Origin: JAZNQN01 sp045590195
Lineage (GTDB): Bacteria > Bacillota > Clostridia > UMGS1883 > UMGS1540
Direction of reading: 5' to 3'
DNA length: 53,844 bases
Assembly (NCBI GenBank): GCA_045590195.1
Contig: JAZNQN010000037.1
Coordinates: 1-53,844, forward strand
The position numbers and the translations under genes were made by a program. The notes below the pieces were generated by a model. It did not search any database, was not told the origin of the DNA, and saw nothing but the letters and a program-made list of their open reading frames with translations. Each line of letters begins with the position of its first letter. Positions within the stretch are counted from its first letter, which is position 1. Shown piece by piece: positions 17,641 to 25,244 of the stretch.

Positions 17641-18237
17641 ATGAAAAATATTATTAAAGACGGAATGTTTAAAAATAATCCCACATTTATTTTAACACTG
17701 GGAATGTGCCCAACTCTTGCAACTACAACCTCGGTTTTAAATGCGCTTGGAATGGGGCTTTCAACGACGGCGGTTTTAATTTGTTCAAATGCGGCAATTT
17801 CTCTGCTTCGCCGAGTGATTCCCCAAAAAATAAGAATTGCGGGCTACATAGTAGTAATTGCAGGCTTTGTTTCAATTGTTCAAATGCTTCTTTCGGCATT
17901 TTTGCCCGAGCTTTATAAAACCCTTGGCCTTTTTATTCCGCTTATAGTTGTAAACTGTATAATACTTGGCAGAGCCGAAGAATTTGCGTCAAAAAACGGC
18001 GTTTTGCCTTCAATTTGTGATGGAATTGGAACAGGCCTTGGCTTTACGGGCGCTTTATGTATTATTGCATTTGTAAGAGAACTGCTTGGCGCCGGAACAC
18101 TTTTTGGCATAAAAATTATGCCGCAGTTTTTCCAAAGCGCATCTATGATGGTTTTAACCCCGGGCGGATTTTTAACTTTTGGAGTTGTTCTTGGAATTAT
18201 CAATTTAATTATAAGAAAGAGGGGTGCAAATAAATGA
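17641..18237 (+). CDS. rnfE: Rnf complex subunit E
   Basis: A 198-residue membrane protein of the RnfA/RnfE/NqrDE family with six helices. ATG 17641 (MKNIIKDG) was chosen because GAGGTGG lies just upstream; an earlier in-frame start would overlap rnfG by 11 bases. The family half-helix cysteine motif appears as TLGMCPTLATTTSV. It pairs with RnfA to form the inner [2Fe-2S]-binding pseudo-symmetric core. Confidence 0.93.
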   Translation: MKNIIKDGMFKNNPTFILTLGMCPTLATTTSVLNALGMGLSTTAVLICSNAAISLLRRVIPQKIRIAGYIVVIAGFVSIVQMLLSAFLPELYKTLGLFIPLIVVNCIILGRAEEFASKNGVLPSICDGIGTGLGFTGALCIIAFVRELLGAGTLFGIKIMPQFFQSASMMVLTPGGFLTFGVVLGIINLIIRKRGANK

Positions 18238-18806
18238 ACATTTTAAAAATTATGATAGGCGCAATTTTAGTTAACAACTTTGTGCTTGTGCGCTTTCTTG
18301 GAATTTGCCCCTTTATAGGAGTTTCTAAAAAAATATCAACTGCTTTCGGTATGGGTGCGGCTGTAACGTTTGTAATGGCAATTGCATCGCCCCTTACAGG
18401 CCTTGCAAATCAGTTTATTTTAATACCGCTTGGAGCGGAGTATCTTCAAACTGTGGCATTTATTTTAATTATTGCCTGCCTTGTTCAGTTTGTTGAAATG
18501 TTTTTGCAGAAAACGAGTCCTACCCTTTATAAAGCTCTTGGTATTTATCTGCCTCTTATTACAACAAACTGTGCAGTTTTAGGTGTAACGCTTCTAAGCG
18601 TTCAAAACGCATACAATATTTTAGAAACTACAATTTTTGGAATATGTACCGGCCTTGGATTTACTCTTGCCATAGTGCTTTTTGCAGGCATACGCGAAAG
18701 GCTGGAGGCGGCACCGGTTCCAAAATGTATGCGCGGTACGCCTATTGCCCTTGTTTGTGCATCGTTTCTGGCAATTGCGTTTTTAGGCTTTCAGGGCCTT
18801 TTGTAA
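18234..18806 (+). CDS. rnfA: Rnf complex subunit A
   Basis: A 190-residue six-helix membrane subunit homologous to RnfE but inverted in the membrane. The conserved cysteine segments are FLGICPFIGVSKK and TTNCAVLG. It overlaps rnfE by four bases (ATGA). GGAGG at its end belongs to rnfB translation. Confidence 0.95.
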   Translation: MNILKIMIGAILVNNFVLVRFLGICPFIGVSKKISTAFGMGAAVTFVMAIASPLTGLANQFILIPLGAEYLQTVAFILIIACLVQFVEMFLQKTSPTLYKALGIYLPLITTNCAVLGVTLLSVQNAYNILETTIFGICTGLGFTLAIVLFAGIRERLEAAPVPKCMRGTPIALVCASFLAIAFLGFQGLL

Positions 18807-18818
18807 GGAGGAATAGTA

Positions 18819-19598
18819 ATGAATATTTTAACCCCTGCGCTTTCTCTTGGCGCTCTGGCGCTTTTTCTGGGAGCGGTTTTGGCGGTAGCATCGCAAATAT
18901 TTAAAGTTGAAACAGATGAAAGAATAGAAAAAATAACAAATCTTCTGCCGGGGGCTAACTGCGGCGGATGCTCTTATGCAGGCTGCGCACAGCTTGCAAA
19001 AGCTATAATCGATGAAGGAGTAAGCGTTACGCTTTGCCATAGTGTAAGCGCTGAATCTGCCGATGAAATAAACGGAATTTTAGGTAAAGAAAAAGAAAAG
19101 GTAGTGCCTAAAAAGGCGGTTGTGCTCTGCAGTAAAACCAAAGAGGGAACTGCCCTTAAATATAAATATTACGGCATAACCGATTGTTTTGCCGCCCAAA
19201 GAATTTCGGGTGGGCCAAACGGGTGTAAATATGGCTGTATCGGCTTTGGTAGTTGCGCCGCTTATTGCCCTCAAAATGCAATAAGCATAAAAGGCGGCCT
19301 GGCTAAAATAAACGAAAATTTGTGTACGGGCTGTGGCGGATGCGTAAAGCAGTGCCCTGCAAACGTATTGGAGCTTGTTCCAAGGGATACCAAAATTTAT
19401 GTAAAATGTAAAAATGCCGATAAAGGGGCTGAAACCCGAAAAGTTTGCGAAAGCGGCTGTATAAGCTGCGGCATATGCGAAAAAAATTGCCCGAGTGGGG
19501 CAATAGGCCTTGATGGCGTTGCAAAAATTGATTATTCAAAATGTACAGAGTGCAGAATTTGCGCCGAAAAATGCCCTAAAAAAGTTATAAAGGCATAA
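18819..19598 (+). CDS. rnfB: Rnf complex subunit B (multi-cluster ferredoxin)
   Basis: A 259-residue electron-entry subunit that accepts electrons from reduced ferredoxin. An N-terminal membrane anchor (about 5-28) is followed by a [4Fe-4S] domain with C48, C51, C56 and C73 (NCGGCSYAGC...LC). Several CxxCxxCxxxCP ferredoxin motifs follow (CTGCGGCVKQCP, CISCGICEKNCP, CTECRICAEKCP). It ends the rnf operon. No terminator is obvious before the next promoter. Confidence 0.95.
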   Translation: MNILTPALSLGALALFLGAVLAVASQIFKVETDERIEKITNLLPGANCGGCSYAGCAQLAKAIIDEGVSVTLCHSVSAESADEINGILGKEKEKVVPKKAVVLCSKTKEGTALKYKYYGITDCFAAQRISGGPNGCKYGCIGFGSCAAYCPQNAISIKGGLAKINENLCTGCGGCVKQCPANVLELVPRDTKIYVKCKNADKGAETRKVCESGCISCGICEKNCPSGAIGLDGVAKIDYSKCTECRICAEKCPKKVIKA

Positions 19599-19605
19599 AA
19601 TCCAC

Positions 19606-19634
19606 TTGACAGGCAGGCTTAAAAATATTAAAAT
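19606..19634 (+). promoter_or_regulatory. Promoter of the CPBP protease gene
   Basis: TTGACA (19606-19611), 17 bp, TAAAAT (19629-19634). Confidence 0.8.
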
Positions 19635-19663
19635 TAAAGCTAGAAATTTACAGGAGAAAAAAT

Positions 19664-20470
19664 ATGGCTAAAAAACTTGATGCAATTTTATATGTCTGCC
19701 TTTATGTGGCAATTTACTTTTTTTCAAATTTTATTGCCGGCTCAATAGTACCAATTTTCGAAACCCTGCGCCTTGTAGTGGTTGGCGAAATAGGTTGGAA
19801 GGCATTTTTTGAAAGGCTTTCAATAGCCCTTGAAATAGGCTCAGGCGGCAATATTTTTGAAATTATTTCGGCAATGGCGCTTGCTCTTTTGCTGATATGG
19901 TTTGTACTTCTCATAAGAAGAAGGCGCTTTTTCGGAGCCATAAAAACAAAAGGGCTTTGCTTTAGAGAGGTTGCCTCGGCAATACTTATTGCCTTCGGCC
20001 TTCAGGCGGTAGCGGCGCTTGTTATGAAAATTCCATTTCCAACAGTTTTGTTCGATGCTTACAGCCAGAATTTAAACTACGGCTACAGCGGCGGTGTTGC
20101 TATTGGAATTTTAACAGTTGGCCTGCTTGTACCATTTTATGAAGAAATTTTGTTCAGAGGAATTATTTACGATGAACTCTCCCGCGGGGGTGGCTTCTGG
20201 TTTTCAAACTTTTTTCAAAGCCTTGTTTTCGGATTATTGCATTTTGATGTAATTCAGGGAATATACGCATTTTTCATAGGCTTTGCCCTTGGCGCAGTTA
20301 TGAGAATGGGTAAATCAATTTATCTGAGCATTATTATACATATCCTTTTCAATGTGTCAAACCTTTTGTTTGCGCCATATATTTCGGCAGTGGCCGCAAT
20401 GCCATATTTTCTGGTTTGCGGAGTGGTTGCACTGATACTTGGATATTTGCTTTTAATAAAGAAAAGATAA
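19664..20470 (+). CDS. CPBP family intramembrane glutamic endopeptidase
   Basis: A 268-residue protein with about seven to eight membrane segments. The three Abi/CPBP motifs are present: EEILFR (E160, E161, R165), FGLLHFD (H193) and HILFN (H226, N230). Relatives process prenylated or hydrophobic peptides or act in bacteriocin self-immunity. No bacteriocin gene is adjacent, so the role is open. It is monocistronic, with its own promoter and terminator. Confidence 0.88.
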   Translation: MAKKLDAILYVCLYVAIYFFSNFIAGSIVPIFETLRLVVVGEIGWKAFFERLSIALEIGSGGNIFEIISAMALALLLIWFVLLIRRRRFFGAIKTKGLCFREVASAILIAFGLQAVAALVMKIPFPTVLFDAYSQNLNYGYSGGVAIGILTVGLLVPFYEEILFRGIIYDELSRGGGFWFSNFFQSLVFGLLHFDVIQGIYAFFIGFALGAVMRMGKSIYLSIIIHILFNVSNLLFAPYISAVAAMPYFLVCGVVALILGYLLLIKKR

Positions 20471-20497
20471 GGAATTCTCGCAGAGAATTCCTTTTTT
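20471..20497 (+). terminator. Terminator after the CPBP gene
   Basis: Stem GGAATTCTC (20471-20479) / GAGAATTCC (20483-20491), then six T. Confidence 0.88.
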
Positions 20498-20519
20498 GTT
20501 GCCAAAAGTATTTTTACTG

Positions 20520-20528
20520 CATATTATA
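20520..20528 (+). promoter_or_regulatory. Candidate mother-cell sigma -10 for dpaAB
   Basis: CATATTATA fits the CATANNNTA -10 of sporulation sigma-K (and the CATANNNT of sigma-E) 27 bases before ATG 20555. The -35 region is weak. No vegetative TTGACA/TATAAT pair is present in the gap, which suits a sporulation gene. Confidence 0.4.
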
Positions 20529-20554
20529 AATTGTACCGATATAGGGGGTAATTT

Positions 20555-21379
20555 ATGAAAAACAGTATTTTGGTAATTGGCGGAGATTCAAGGCTTTTTT
20601 ATGCGGCTGAGGAGCTTATAAAAAATGGTTTTAATGTTAAGCGGTGTGCTGCGGAAGGTTGCGAGGGATATACACCCGAAAAGGTTAAAGAGGCAGGTGT
20701 TTTGCTTTTGCCTGTTCCCGTATCAAACGGAGAAAATATAAATGCGCCCTTTTGCAAAGAAGCAATTTCGCTATTACAGGTTGCTAAAGCGGCAGGAAAA
20801 GAAAAAATGATTTTAGGGGGAAAAATTCCAAAAGGAGTTTTTTCGGGCACAGTAATTGACTATGCCGAAAGAGAAGATTTTGCCGTTCTTAATGCAGTTC
20901 CAACTGCGGAAGGGGCCCTTGAAATTGCAATGCGGGAAACGGACATTACCGTTGCGGGAAGCCGTGTGCTTATTGTGGGTTTTGGAAGAATAGGTAAAAT
21001 GCTTTGCAAAATGTTTTCGGGCGTTGGGGCGGCAGTTTGTGCCACCGCAAGAAAACCGCAGGACATTGCCCTTATTAAAGCCTTTGGCTACGAAAGCGCA
21101 AAAACGGCAGAAATTGGCAATATAATATCAGGTTTTGATATTATTATAAATACTGTTCCTCAAATGGTAATAAATAAGGAGTGCCTTGAAAAATCAAAAA
21201 AAGGAGCGCTTTTTATTGATACCGCTTCAAAACCCGGCGGAATTGATATGAATTTCGCAGAAAAGCTGGGAATAAAAGCTTTATGGGCTTTGTCGCTTCC
21301 GGGAAAGGTTGCCCCGAGGACATCGGGAAAAATTATATGTGACACAGTTTTGAATATTTTAAGTGAAACGGGAGTTTAA
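20555..21379 (+). CDS. dpaA: Dipicolinate synthase subunit A
   Basis: A 274-residue SpoVFA-type protein. An N-terminal domain begins ILVIGGDSRLFYAAEEL, and a second Rossmann domain has RVLIVGFGRIGKML (GxGxxG, about residues 141-154). With DpaB it oxidises dihydrodipicolinate to dipicolinic acid in the mother cell, for loading into the spore core. A strong AGGGGG site precedes the start. Only three bases separate it from dpaB. Confidence 0.94.
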   Translation: MKNSILVIGGDSRLFYAAEELIKNGFNVKRCAAEGCEGYTPEKVKEAGVLLLPVPVSNGENINAPFCKEAISLLQVAKAAGKEKMILGGKIPKGVFSGTVIDYAEREDFAVLNAVPTAEGALEIAMRETDITVAGSRVLIVGFGRIGKMLCKMFSGVGAAVCATARKPQDIALIKAFGYESAKTAEIGNIISGFDIIINTVPQMVINKECLEKSKKGALFIDTASKPGGIDMNFAEKLGIKALWALSLPGKVAPRTSGKIICDTVLNILSETGV

Positions 21380-21382
21380 GTT

Positions 21383-21961
21383 ATGGATTTATCCGATATC
21401 AGAGTAGGGTTTGCGCTGACCGGTTCATTTTGTACATTCAGCGCAGTTTTGCCCGAGATAAAAAATTTATGCGAAGCAGGGGCAAATGTAACTCCCATAA
21501 TGAGCCATGCGGCATATACAACCGACACAAGGTTTGGCAAAGCCGCAGATTTCATAGCGGAAATAGAACAAATGACCGAGAAAAAGATAATATCAACCAT
21601 AAAAGATGCCGAGCCTATCGGGCCTAAAAATCTTTTGGATATTCTGGTTATAGCGCCCTGTACAGGAAATACTTTGGGAAAAATAGCATCGGGAATTACC
21701 GACACAGCGCCTACCATGGCGGCAAAAGCACACCTGAGAAACGGAAAGCCGCTTTTAATTGCGGTTTCAACAAACGATGGCCTTGCCGCAAGCGCAAAAA
21801 ATATTGGCATACTTTTAAACAGGAAAAATATATTTTTTGTGCCGTTTGGTCAGGACGATTACATTAAAAAACCAACCTCGCTGGTTGCAGATATGAGTGA
21901 AATTCTGCCTGCTTTAAAAATGGCACTTCACAGAAAACAGTTGCAACCGGTATTGCTCTAA
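21383..21961 (+). CDS. dpaB: Dipicolinate synthase subunit B
   Basis: A 192-residue flavoprotein-fold protein of the SpoVFB family. It opens with a DIRVGFALTGSFCTF signature and has the cofactor-site segment ILVIAPCTGNTLGKIASGI. It is the second subunit for spore dipicolinate synthesis. It ends at a terminator shared with convergent typA. The lysine-pathway genes that follow dpaAB in Bacillus are absent here. Confidence 0.94.
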   Translation: MDLSDIRVGFALTGSFCTFSAVLPEIKNLCEAGANVTPIMSHAAYTTDTRFGKAADFIAEIEQMTEKKIISTIKDAEPIGPKNLLDILVIAPCTGNTLGKIASGITDTAPTMAAKAHLRNGKPLLIAVSTNDGLAASAKNIGILLNRKNIFFVPFGQDDYIKKPTSLVADMSEILPALKMALHRKQLQPVLL

Positions 21962-21967
21962 TAAAAA

Positions 21968-21994
21968 AACCGCTTATGGTTATCATAAGCGGTT
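21968..21994. terminator. Bidirectional terminator between dpaB and typA
   Basis: Stem AACCGCTTATG (21968-21978) / CATAAGCGGTT (21984-21994), loop GTTAT. A-rich and T-rich flanks are on either side. The typA stop codon lies in its right arm. Confidence 0.85.
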
Positions 21995-23807
21995 AACTTT
22001 TATTTTTTCTTTTAAGGCGAATATCAGCTCTTAAAATTTTCTTTCTGATACGAAGGCTTTCGGGGGTAACTTCCAAAAGCTCATCGTCGCCAATAAAATC
22101 AATACACTGTTCAAGGCTCATAACTCTTGGTGGTGTAAGGCGGAGTGCTTCATCACTACCCGATGCACGCATATTTGTTGCCTGTTTTCTTTTACATACA
22201 TTTACAACAATATCTTCAAGCCTTGCATTTTCTCCAACAACCATACCTTCATAAACCTTGTCGCCGGGTTTTATAAACATTACGCCTCTGTCCTGTGCGC
22301 CGAAAATTCCGTAAGACACGGCATCGCCTTCTTCAAAGGCTACAAGTGAACCGCGGGAGCGCATTGGGATTTCGCCTTTATATGGCTCGTAGCTATCGAA
22401 CACGTGATTTAAAACGCATGTACCTCTGGTTTCCGTTAAAAGCTTATCACGGTAACCAACAAGGCCCCTTGCAGGAATTGTAAACTCAAGCCTTGTAAAG
22501 CCCCCTGCAATAGGAGACATATTTTTAAGCTCTGCTTTTCTTGAGCCTATGCCTTCCATAACTGCACCTGTATATTCATCGGGCACGTCAATTGTAAGGC
22601 GTTCAATAGGCTCGCAAACTACGCCATCGATTTCTTTTGTAATAACCTCAGGCTTTGAAACCTGAAATTCATAGCCTTCTCTTCTCATATTCTCAATAAG
22701 AACAGATAAGTGAAGCTCGCCACGGCCTGAAACTGTAAATGCTTCGGTGGAATCGGTATCCTGGACTTCGAGAGAAATGTTAGATAAAAGCTCTTTATAA
22801 AGCCTGTCACGAAGGTGGCGGCTTGTTACATAATCGCCCTCTTTACCTGCAAAAGGCGAATCGTTAACGCTGAATGTCATAGAAAGAACAGGACGGTCGA
22901 TTTCAACAAATGGAAGCGCCTCGGGGCAGGCGGGAGAACAAATTGTTTCGCCAATATTTATCTCAGGAAGGCCCGAAAGAGCAATAATATCGCCTGCACT
23001 TGCATATTCGGTTACGGCTTTGCCTAAGTTTTCGTATGTGAAAAGCTTTGTTATTTTACCGTTTCCTAAATTTTCGTCGCCCTTGCAAACTGTTACAGGC
23101 ATATTTACTTTTACGCTGCCGCGTTCAATCCTTCCGATAGCAATTCTGCCTGTGTATTCATCGTAGTCGATATTTGAAACAAGCATCTGAAATTCGCCCT
23201 CTTCATCGCCTTCAGGGCAGGGGATTGTTTCAACTATCATATCAAGAAGGGGTTTAAGGTCGCCCTCTCTGCAATCGGGATTAATAGAAGCATAGCCTTC
23301 TCTTGCCGAGGCATAAACCACGGGAGAGTCAAGCTGCTCTTCTGTTGCATCAAGGTCAATTAAAAGCTCCAAAACCTCGTCAATAACCTCATAAGGCCTT
23401 GCGTTGGGGCGGTCGATTTTGTTTACAACAACAATGGGCTTTAAGTTAAGGGCAAGGGCCTTTTTAAGAACAAATCGTGTTTGTGGCATACAGCCCTCGA
23501 AAGCATCAACCAAAAGCAGAATGCCGTCGGCCATTTTAAGGCTTCGCTCAACCTCGCCGCCAAAGTCGGCATGGCCGGGAGTATCAATAATATTTATCTT
23601 TGTATCGCCATACATAAGCGAAGTGTTTTTTGCAAGTATGGTAATACCTCTTTCTTTTTCAATATCGCCCGAGTCCATAACTCTTTCTTCAACCTGCTCG
23701 TTATCGCGGTAAATTCCGCTGTGGCGGAGCATAGCATCAACCAAAGTTGTTTTACCGTGGTCAACGTGGGCAACAATTGCAATATTTCTTATATTTTCTT
23801 TGTTCAT
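21993..23807 (-). CDS. typA: Translational GTPase TypA/BipA
   Basis: A 604-residue ribosome-binding GTPase involved in 50S assembly and stress adaptation. G1 is AHVDHGKTTLVDAM (13-26), the switch region is RGITI, G3 is DTPGHADF and G4 is NKID. Domains II, III and V and the TypA-specific C-terminus (MRASGSDEALRLTPPR) are present. The ATG at 23807 follows AGAGGAAT on the minus strand. Length is normal. Confidence 0.96.
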   Translation of the reverse strand: MNKENIRNIAIVAHVDHGKTTLVDAMLRHSGIYRDNEQVEERVMDSGDIEKERGITILAKNTSLMYGDTKINIIDTPGHADFGGEVERSLKMADGILLLVDAFEGCMPQTRFVLKKALALNLKPIVVVNKIDRPNARPYEVIDEVLELLIDLDATEEQLDSPVVYASAREGYASINPDCREGDLKPLLDMIVETIPCPEGDEEGEFQMLVSNIDYDEYTGRIAIGRIERGSVKVNMPVTVCKGDENLGNGKITKLFTYENLGKAVTEYASAGDIIALSGLPEINIGETICSPACPEALPFVEIDRPVLSMTFSVNDSPFAGKEGDYVTSRHLRDRLYKELLSNISLEVQDTDSTEAFTVSGRGELHLSVLIENMRREGYEFQVSKPEVITKEIDGVVCEPIERLTIDVPDEYTGAVMEGIGSRKAELKNMSPIAGGFTRLEFTIPARGLVGYRDKLLTETRGTCVLNHVFDSYEPYKGEIPMRSRGSLVAFEEGDAVSYGIFGAQDRGVMFIKPGDKVYEGMVVGENARLEDIVVNVCKRKQATNMRASGSDEALRLTPPRVMSLEQCIDFIGDDELLEVTPESLRIRKKILRADIRLKRKNKS

Positions 23808-23838
23808 AAGATTCCTCTTTTCATAAATTCAACAACTT

Positions 23839-23867
23839 ATTTTACTCCTTATAATATAAAAAGTCAA
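23839..23867 (-). promoter_or_regulatory. typA promoter
   Basis: Minus strand: TTGACT (23867-23862), 17 bp, TAAAAT (23844-23839). Confidence 0.8.
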
Positions 23868-23905
23868 TAGTTTTACATTTTTTTATAAATAATTGAAAAA
23901 AATTG

Positions 23906-23934
23906 TTGACTTCCGCTAAAATGCGTGCTATAAT
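23906..23934 (+). promoter_or_regulatory. rplU operon promoter
   Basis: TTGACT (23906-23911), 17 bp, TATAAT (23929-23934). Confidence 0.9.
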
Positions 23935-23940
23935 ATTTTA

Positions 23941-24005
23941 AGCCGCATGAATGTGGTTTTTTAATGTGCCCTGGCACAACCTTTATTCAGCGAGTCCTAA
24001 TTTAA
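23941..24005 (+). ncRNA. Ribosomal protein L21 leader-type RNA
   Basis: The 5' untranslated region before rplU folds into CCGCAT-ga-ATGTGG (23943-23956) and TGTGCC-ct-GGCACA (23965-23978), followed by ACCTTTATTCAGCGAGTCC. This layout and the GCACAACCTTTAT stretch agree with the L21 autoregulatory leader described in Firmicutes. I assigned it by eye; a covariance-model match would confirm it. Confidence 0.65.
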
Positions 24006-24022
24006 TGGGAGGTGTATTCAGA

Positions 24023-24334
24023 ATGTATGCTATTATTGAAACAGGTGGTAAACAGTACAAAGTTTCAGAGGGTGATGTAGTTTACATCGAAAAACTCGAC
24101 GTTGAAGCTGATGCTGCTGTTACATTTGACCGTGTTTTGGCAGTAGGCGGCGAAGGAGACGTTAAAGTTGGTGCTCCTTACGTTGAAGGCGCAACTGTTG
24201 CTGCGAAAGTTGAGAAAAACGGTAAAGACAAAAAAATCATCGTTTTCAAGTACAAACCTAAAAAAGGTTACCGCAGAAAACAGGGTCATCGTCAGCCATA
24301 CACAAAAGTTGTAATCGAAAAGATTAACGCGTAA
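24023..24334 (+). CDS. rplU: 50S ribosomal protein L21
   Basis: 103 residues, the normal L21 length, starting MYAIIETGGKQYKV at ATG 24023 after GGGAGGTG. The basic C-terminus (KKGYRRKQGHRQPYTKV) binds 23S rRNA. An upstream in-frame ATG at 23951 is inside the leader RNA and is not used. It is the first gene of the rplU-prp-rpmA unit. Confidence 0.97.
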   Translation: MYAIIETGGKQYKVSEGDVVYIEKLDVEADAAVTFDRVLAVGGEGDVKVGAPYVEGATVAAKVEKNGKDKKIIVFKYKPKKGYRRKQGHRQPYTKVVIEKINA

Positions 24335-24336
24335 TT

Positions 24337-24657
24337 ATGACGGAAATTGTATTTAAAAAAGAAAATGGAATAATTGTTTCGGGCAGAGTTTCGGGCCACA
24401 GCGGCTATGCAGAGGAAGGAAGCGACATTGTTTGCGCGGCCATATCTTCGGTGCTGTGGTGTATTTTAGGGGGACTTGAGGGCCTTTTGGGCAGTAAAAT
24501 TAAAATTACTCAGGATGAGGCCGATGTTACCTTTAAAATAGAAAATCTTTCAGACGATGAAAGAGAAAAAGCAGAGCTTTTACTCTCGTCGATGGACAAC
24601 TTTTTTGAAGAGCTTTGCGGGCAATATTCCCAGTTTATCTCAAAATCGGAGGTGTAA
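24337..24657 (+). CDS. prp: Ribosomal-processing cysteine protease Prp
   Basis: A 106-residue protease with the catalytic His in VSGHSGYAEEGSDIVCAAIS (H21) and the Cys 12 residues later (C33). Prp removes the N-terminal extension of L27 in Firmicutes and relatives. It sits between rplU and rpmA, as is typical, two bases after rplU. It has no signal peptide and acts in the cytoplasm. Confidence 0.95.
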   Translation: MTEIVFKKENGIIVSGRVSGHSGYAEEGSDIVCAAISSVLWCILGGLEGLLGSKIKITQDEADVTFKIENLSDDEREKAELLLSSMDNFFEELCGQYSQFISKSEV

Positions 24658-24661
24658 AACT

Positions 24662-24940
24662 ATGTTTATGCTTAATATCCAGTTATTTGCACATAAAAAG
24701 GGTGTTGGTAGCACAAAGAACGGCCGTGACAGCGAAAGCAAACGTCTTGGTGTTAAAAAGAGCGACGGTCAGGCTGTTTTGGCAGGTAACATTCTTGTTA
24801 GACAGAGAGGAACCAAAATCCACCCCGGCGTAAATGTTGGCAAGGGTAGCGATGATACTTTGTTTGCGCTTGTTAGCGGTAAAGTTAAATACGAGCGCGT
24901 TGGCAAGGATAAAAAACAGGTTAGCGTATACGCTAGCTAA
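24662..24940 (+). CDS. rpmA: 50S ribosomal protein L27 with Prp-cleavable extension
   Basis: 92 residues. The N-terminus MFMLNIQLFAHKKG contains the Prp cleavage signal (LNIQLFA, cut before HKKG), so the mature protein should begin at H11 and place its tail in the peptidyl-transferase centre. The rest (GSTKNGRDSESKRLGVKKSDGQ) is classical L27. ATG 24662 is spaced well from GGAGGTG; an internal ATG at 24668 would still keep the signal. Confidence 0.96.
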   Translation: MFMLNIQLFAHKKGVGSTKNGRDSESKRLGVKKSDGQAVLAGNILVRQRGTKIHPGVNVGKGSDDTLFALVSGKVKYERVGKDKKQVSVYAS

Positions 24941-24957
24941 CTTTCAATGAACTGATT

Positions 24958-25000
24958 GAGCTGTATGAAACGATTGATAAATCGTGATTACAGCTCTTTT
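24958..25000 (+). terminator. rpmA terminator
   Basis: Stem GAGCTGTA (24958-24965) / TACAGCTC (24989-24996), with inner stem ACGATT (24970-24975) / AATCGT (24980-24985), then TTTT. Confidence 0.75.
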
Positions 25001-25022
25001 GTTAATAGGGTGATGAAAAACG

Positions 25023-25088
25023 ATGCAGAACGGACAAACTGAATCCGAAGGTGTATGTTATACTCCGAGAGGTGAAGTTTGTTCGTAG
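25023..25088 (+). CDS. Possible 21-codon micro-ORF
   Basis: ATG 25023 to TAG 25086-25088 encodes 21 residues beginning MQNGQTESEG and ending TPRGEVCS, with Cys at positions 12 and 20 set in similar EGVC and GEVC contexts. AGGGTGA at 25006-25012 is a possible ribosome site. The same bases form the hairpin 25030-25086, so either reading, or both as in a leader peptide, could hold. The product is unknown. Confidence 0.3.
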   Translation: MQNGQTESEGVCYTPRGEVCS

Positions 25089-25224
25089 CATAAGGCAATA
25101 TAAAAAAGAAATTCCCACAGGGATATTTCTTCATATTCTGATAGTTGTGTTGAGTTGCGAATTTAATATAATTTTATTTTAACTCTGCCTTATGCGTTCG
25201 GCGCTTTTTTCAGTGCCCTTTTTT
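25030..25224 (+). ncRNA. Candidate structured RNA or leader between rpmA and obgE
   Basis: Three consecutive foldable domains fill the gap. The first is an 11-bp stem ACGGACAAACT (25030-25040) / AGTTTGTTCGT (25076-25086) with one G-U pair; it encloses CC/GG and GGtGTAT-gtt-ATACtCC helices separated by GAA/GAGA loops. The second is the closing stem GCATAAGGCA (25088-25097) / TGCCTTATGC (25186-25195) around hairpin AAGAAATtCCC-aca-GGGatATTTCTT. The third is the terminator-like GGCGCT-AGTGCC stem (25200-25217) with T tail to 25224. I match it to no known family. Confidence 0.45.
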
Positions 25225-25244
25225 AAACTGTTAAGGAGAAAACT

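Noticed and set aside
23951..24022. N-terminal extension of L21
   Set aside because: The region is the hairpin-rich leader RNA, and L21 proteins begin at MYAII.
25145..25172. Promoter TTGTGT-16-TATAAT for obgE
   Set aside because: Weak -35 in very AT-rich sequence inside the folded domain; not strong enough to list as a feature.
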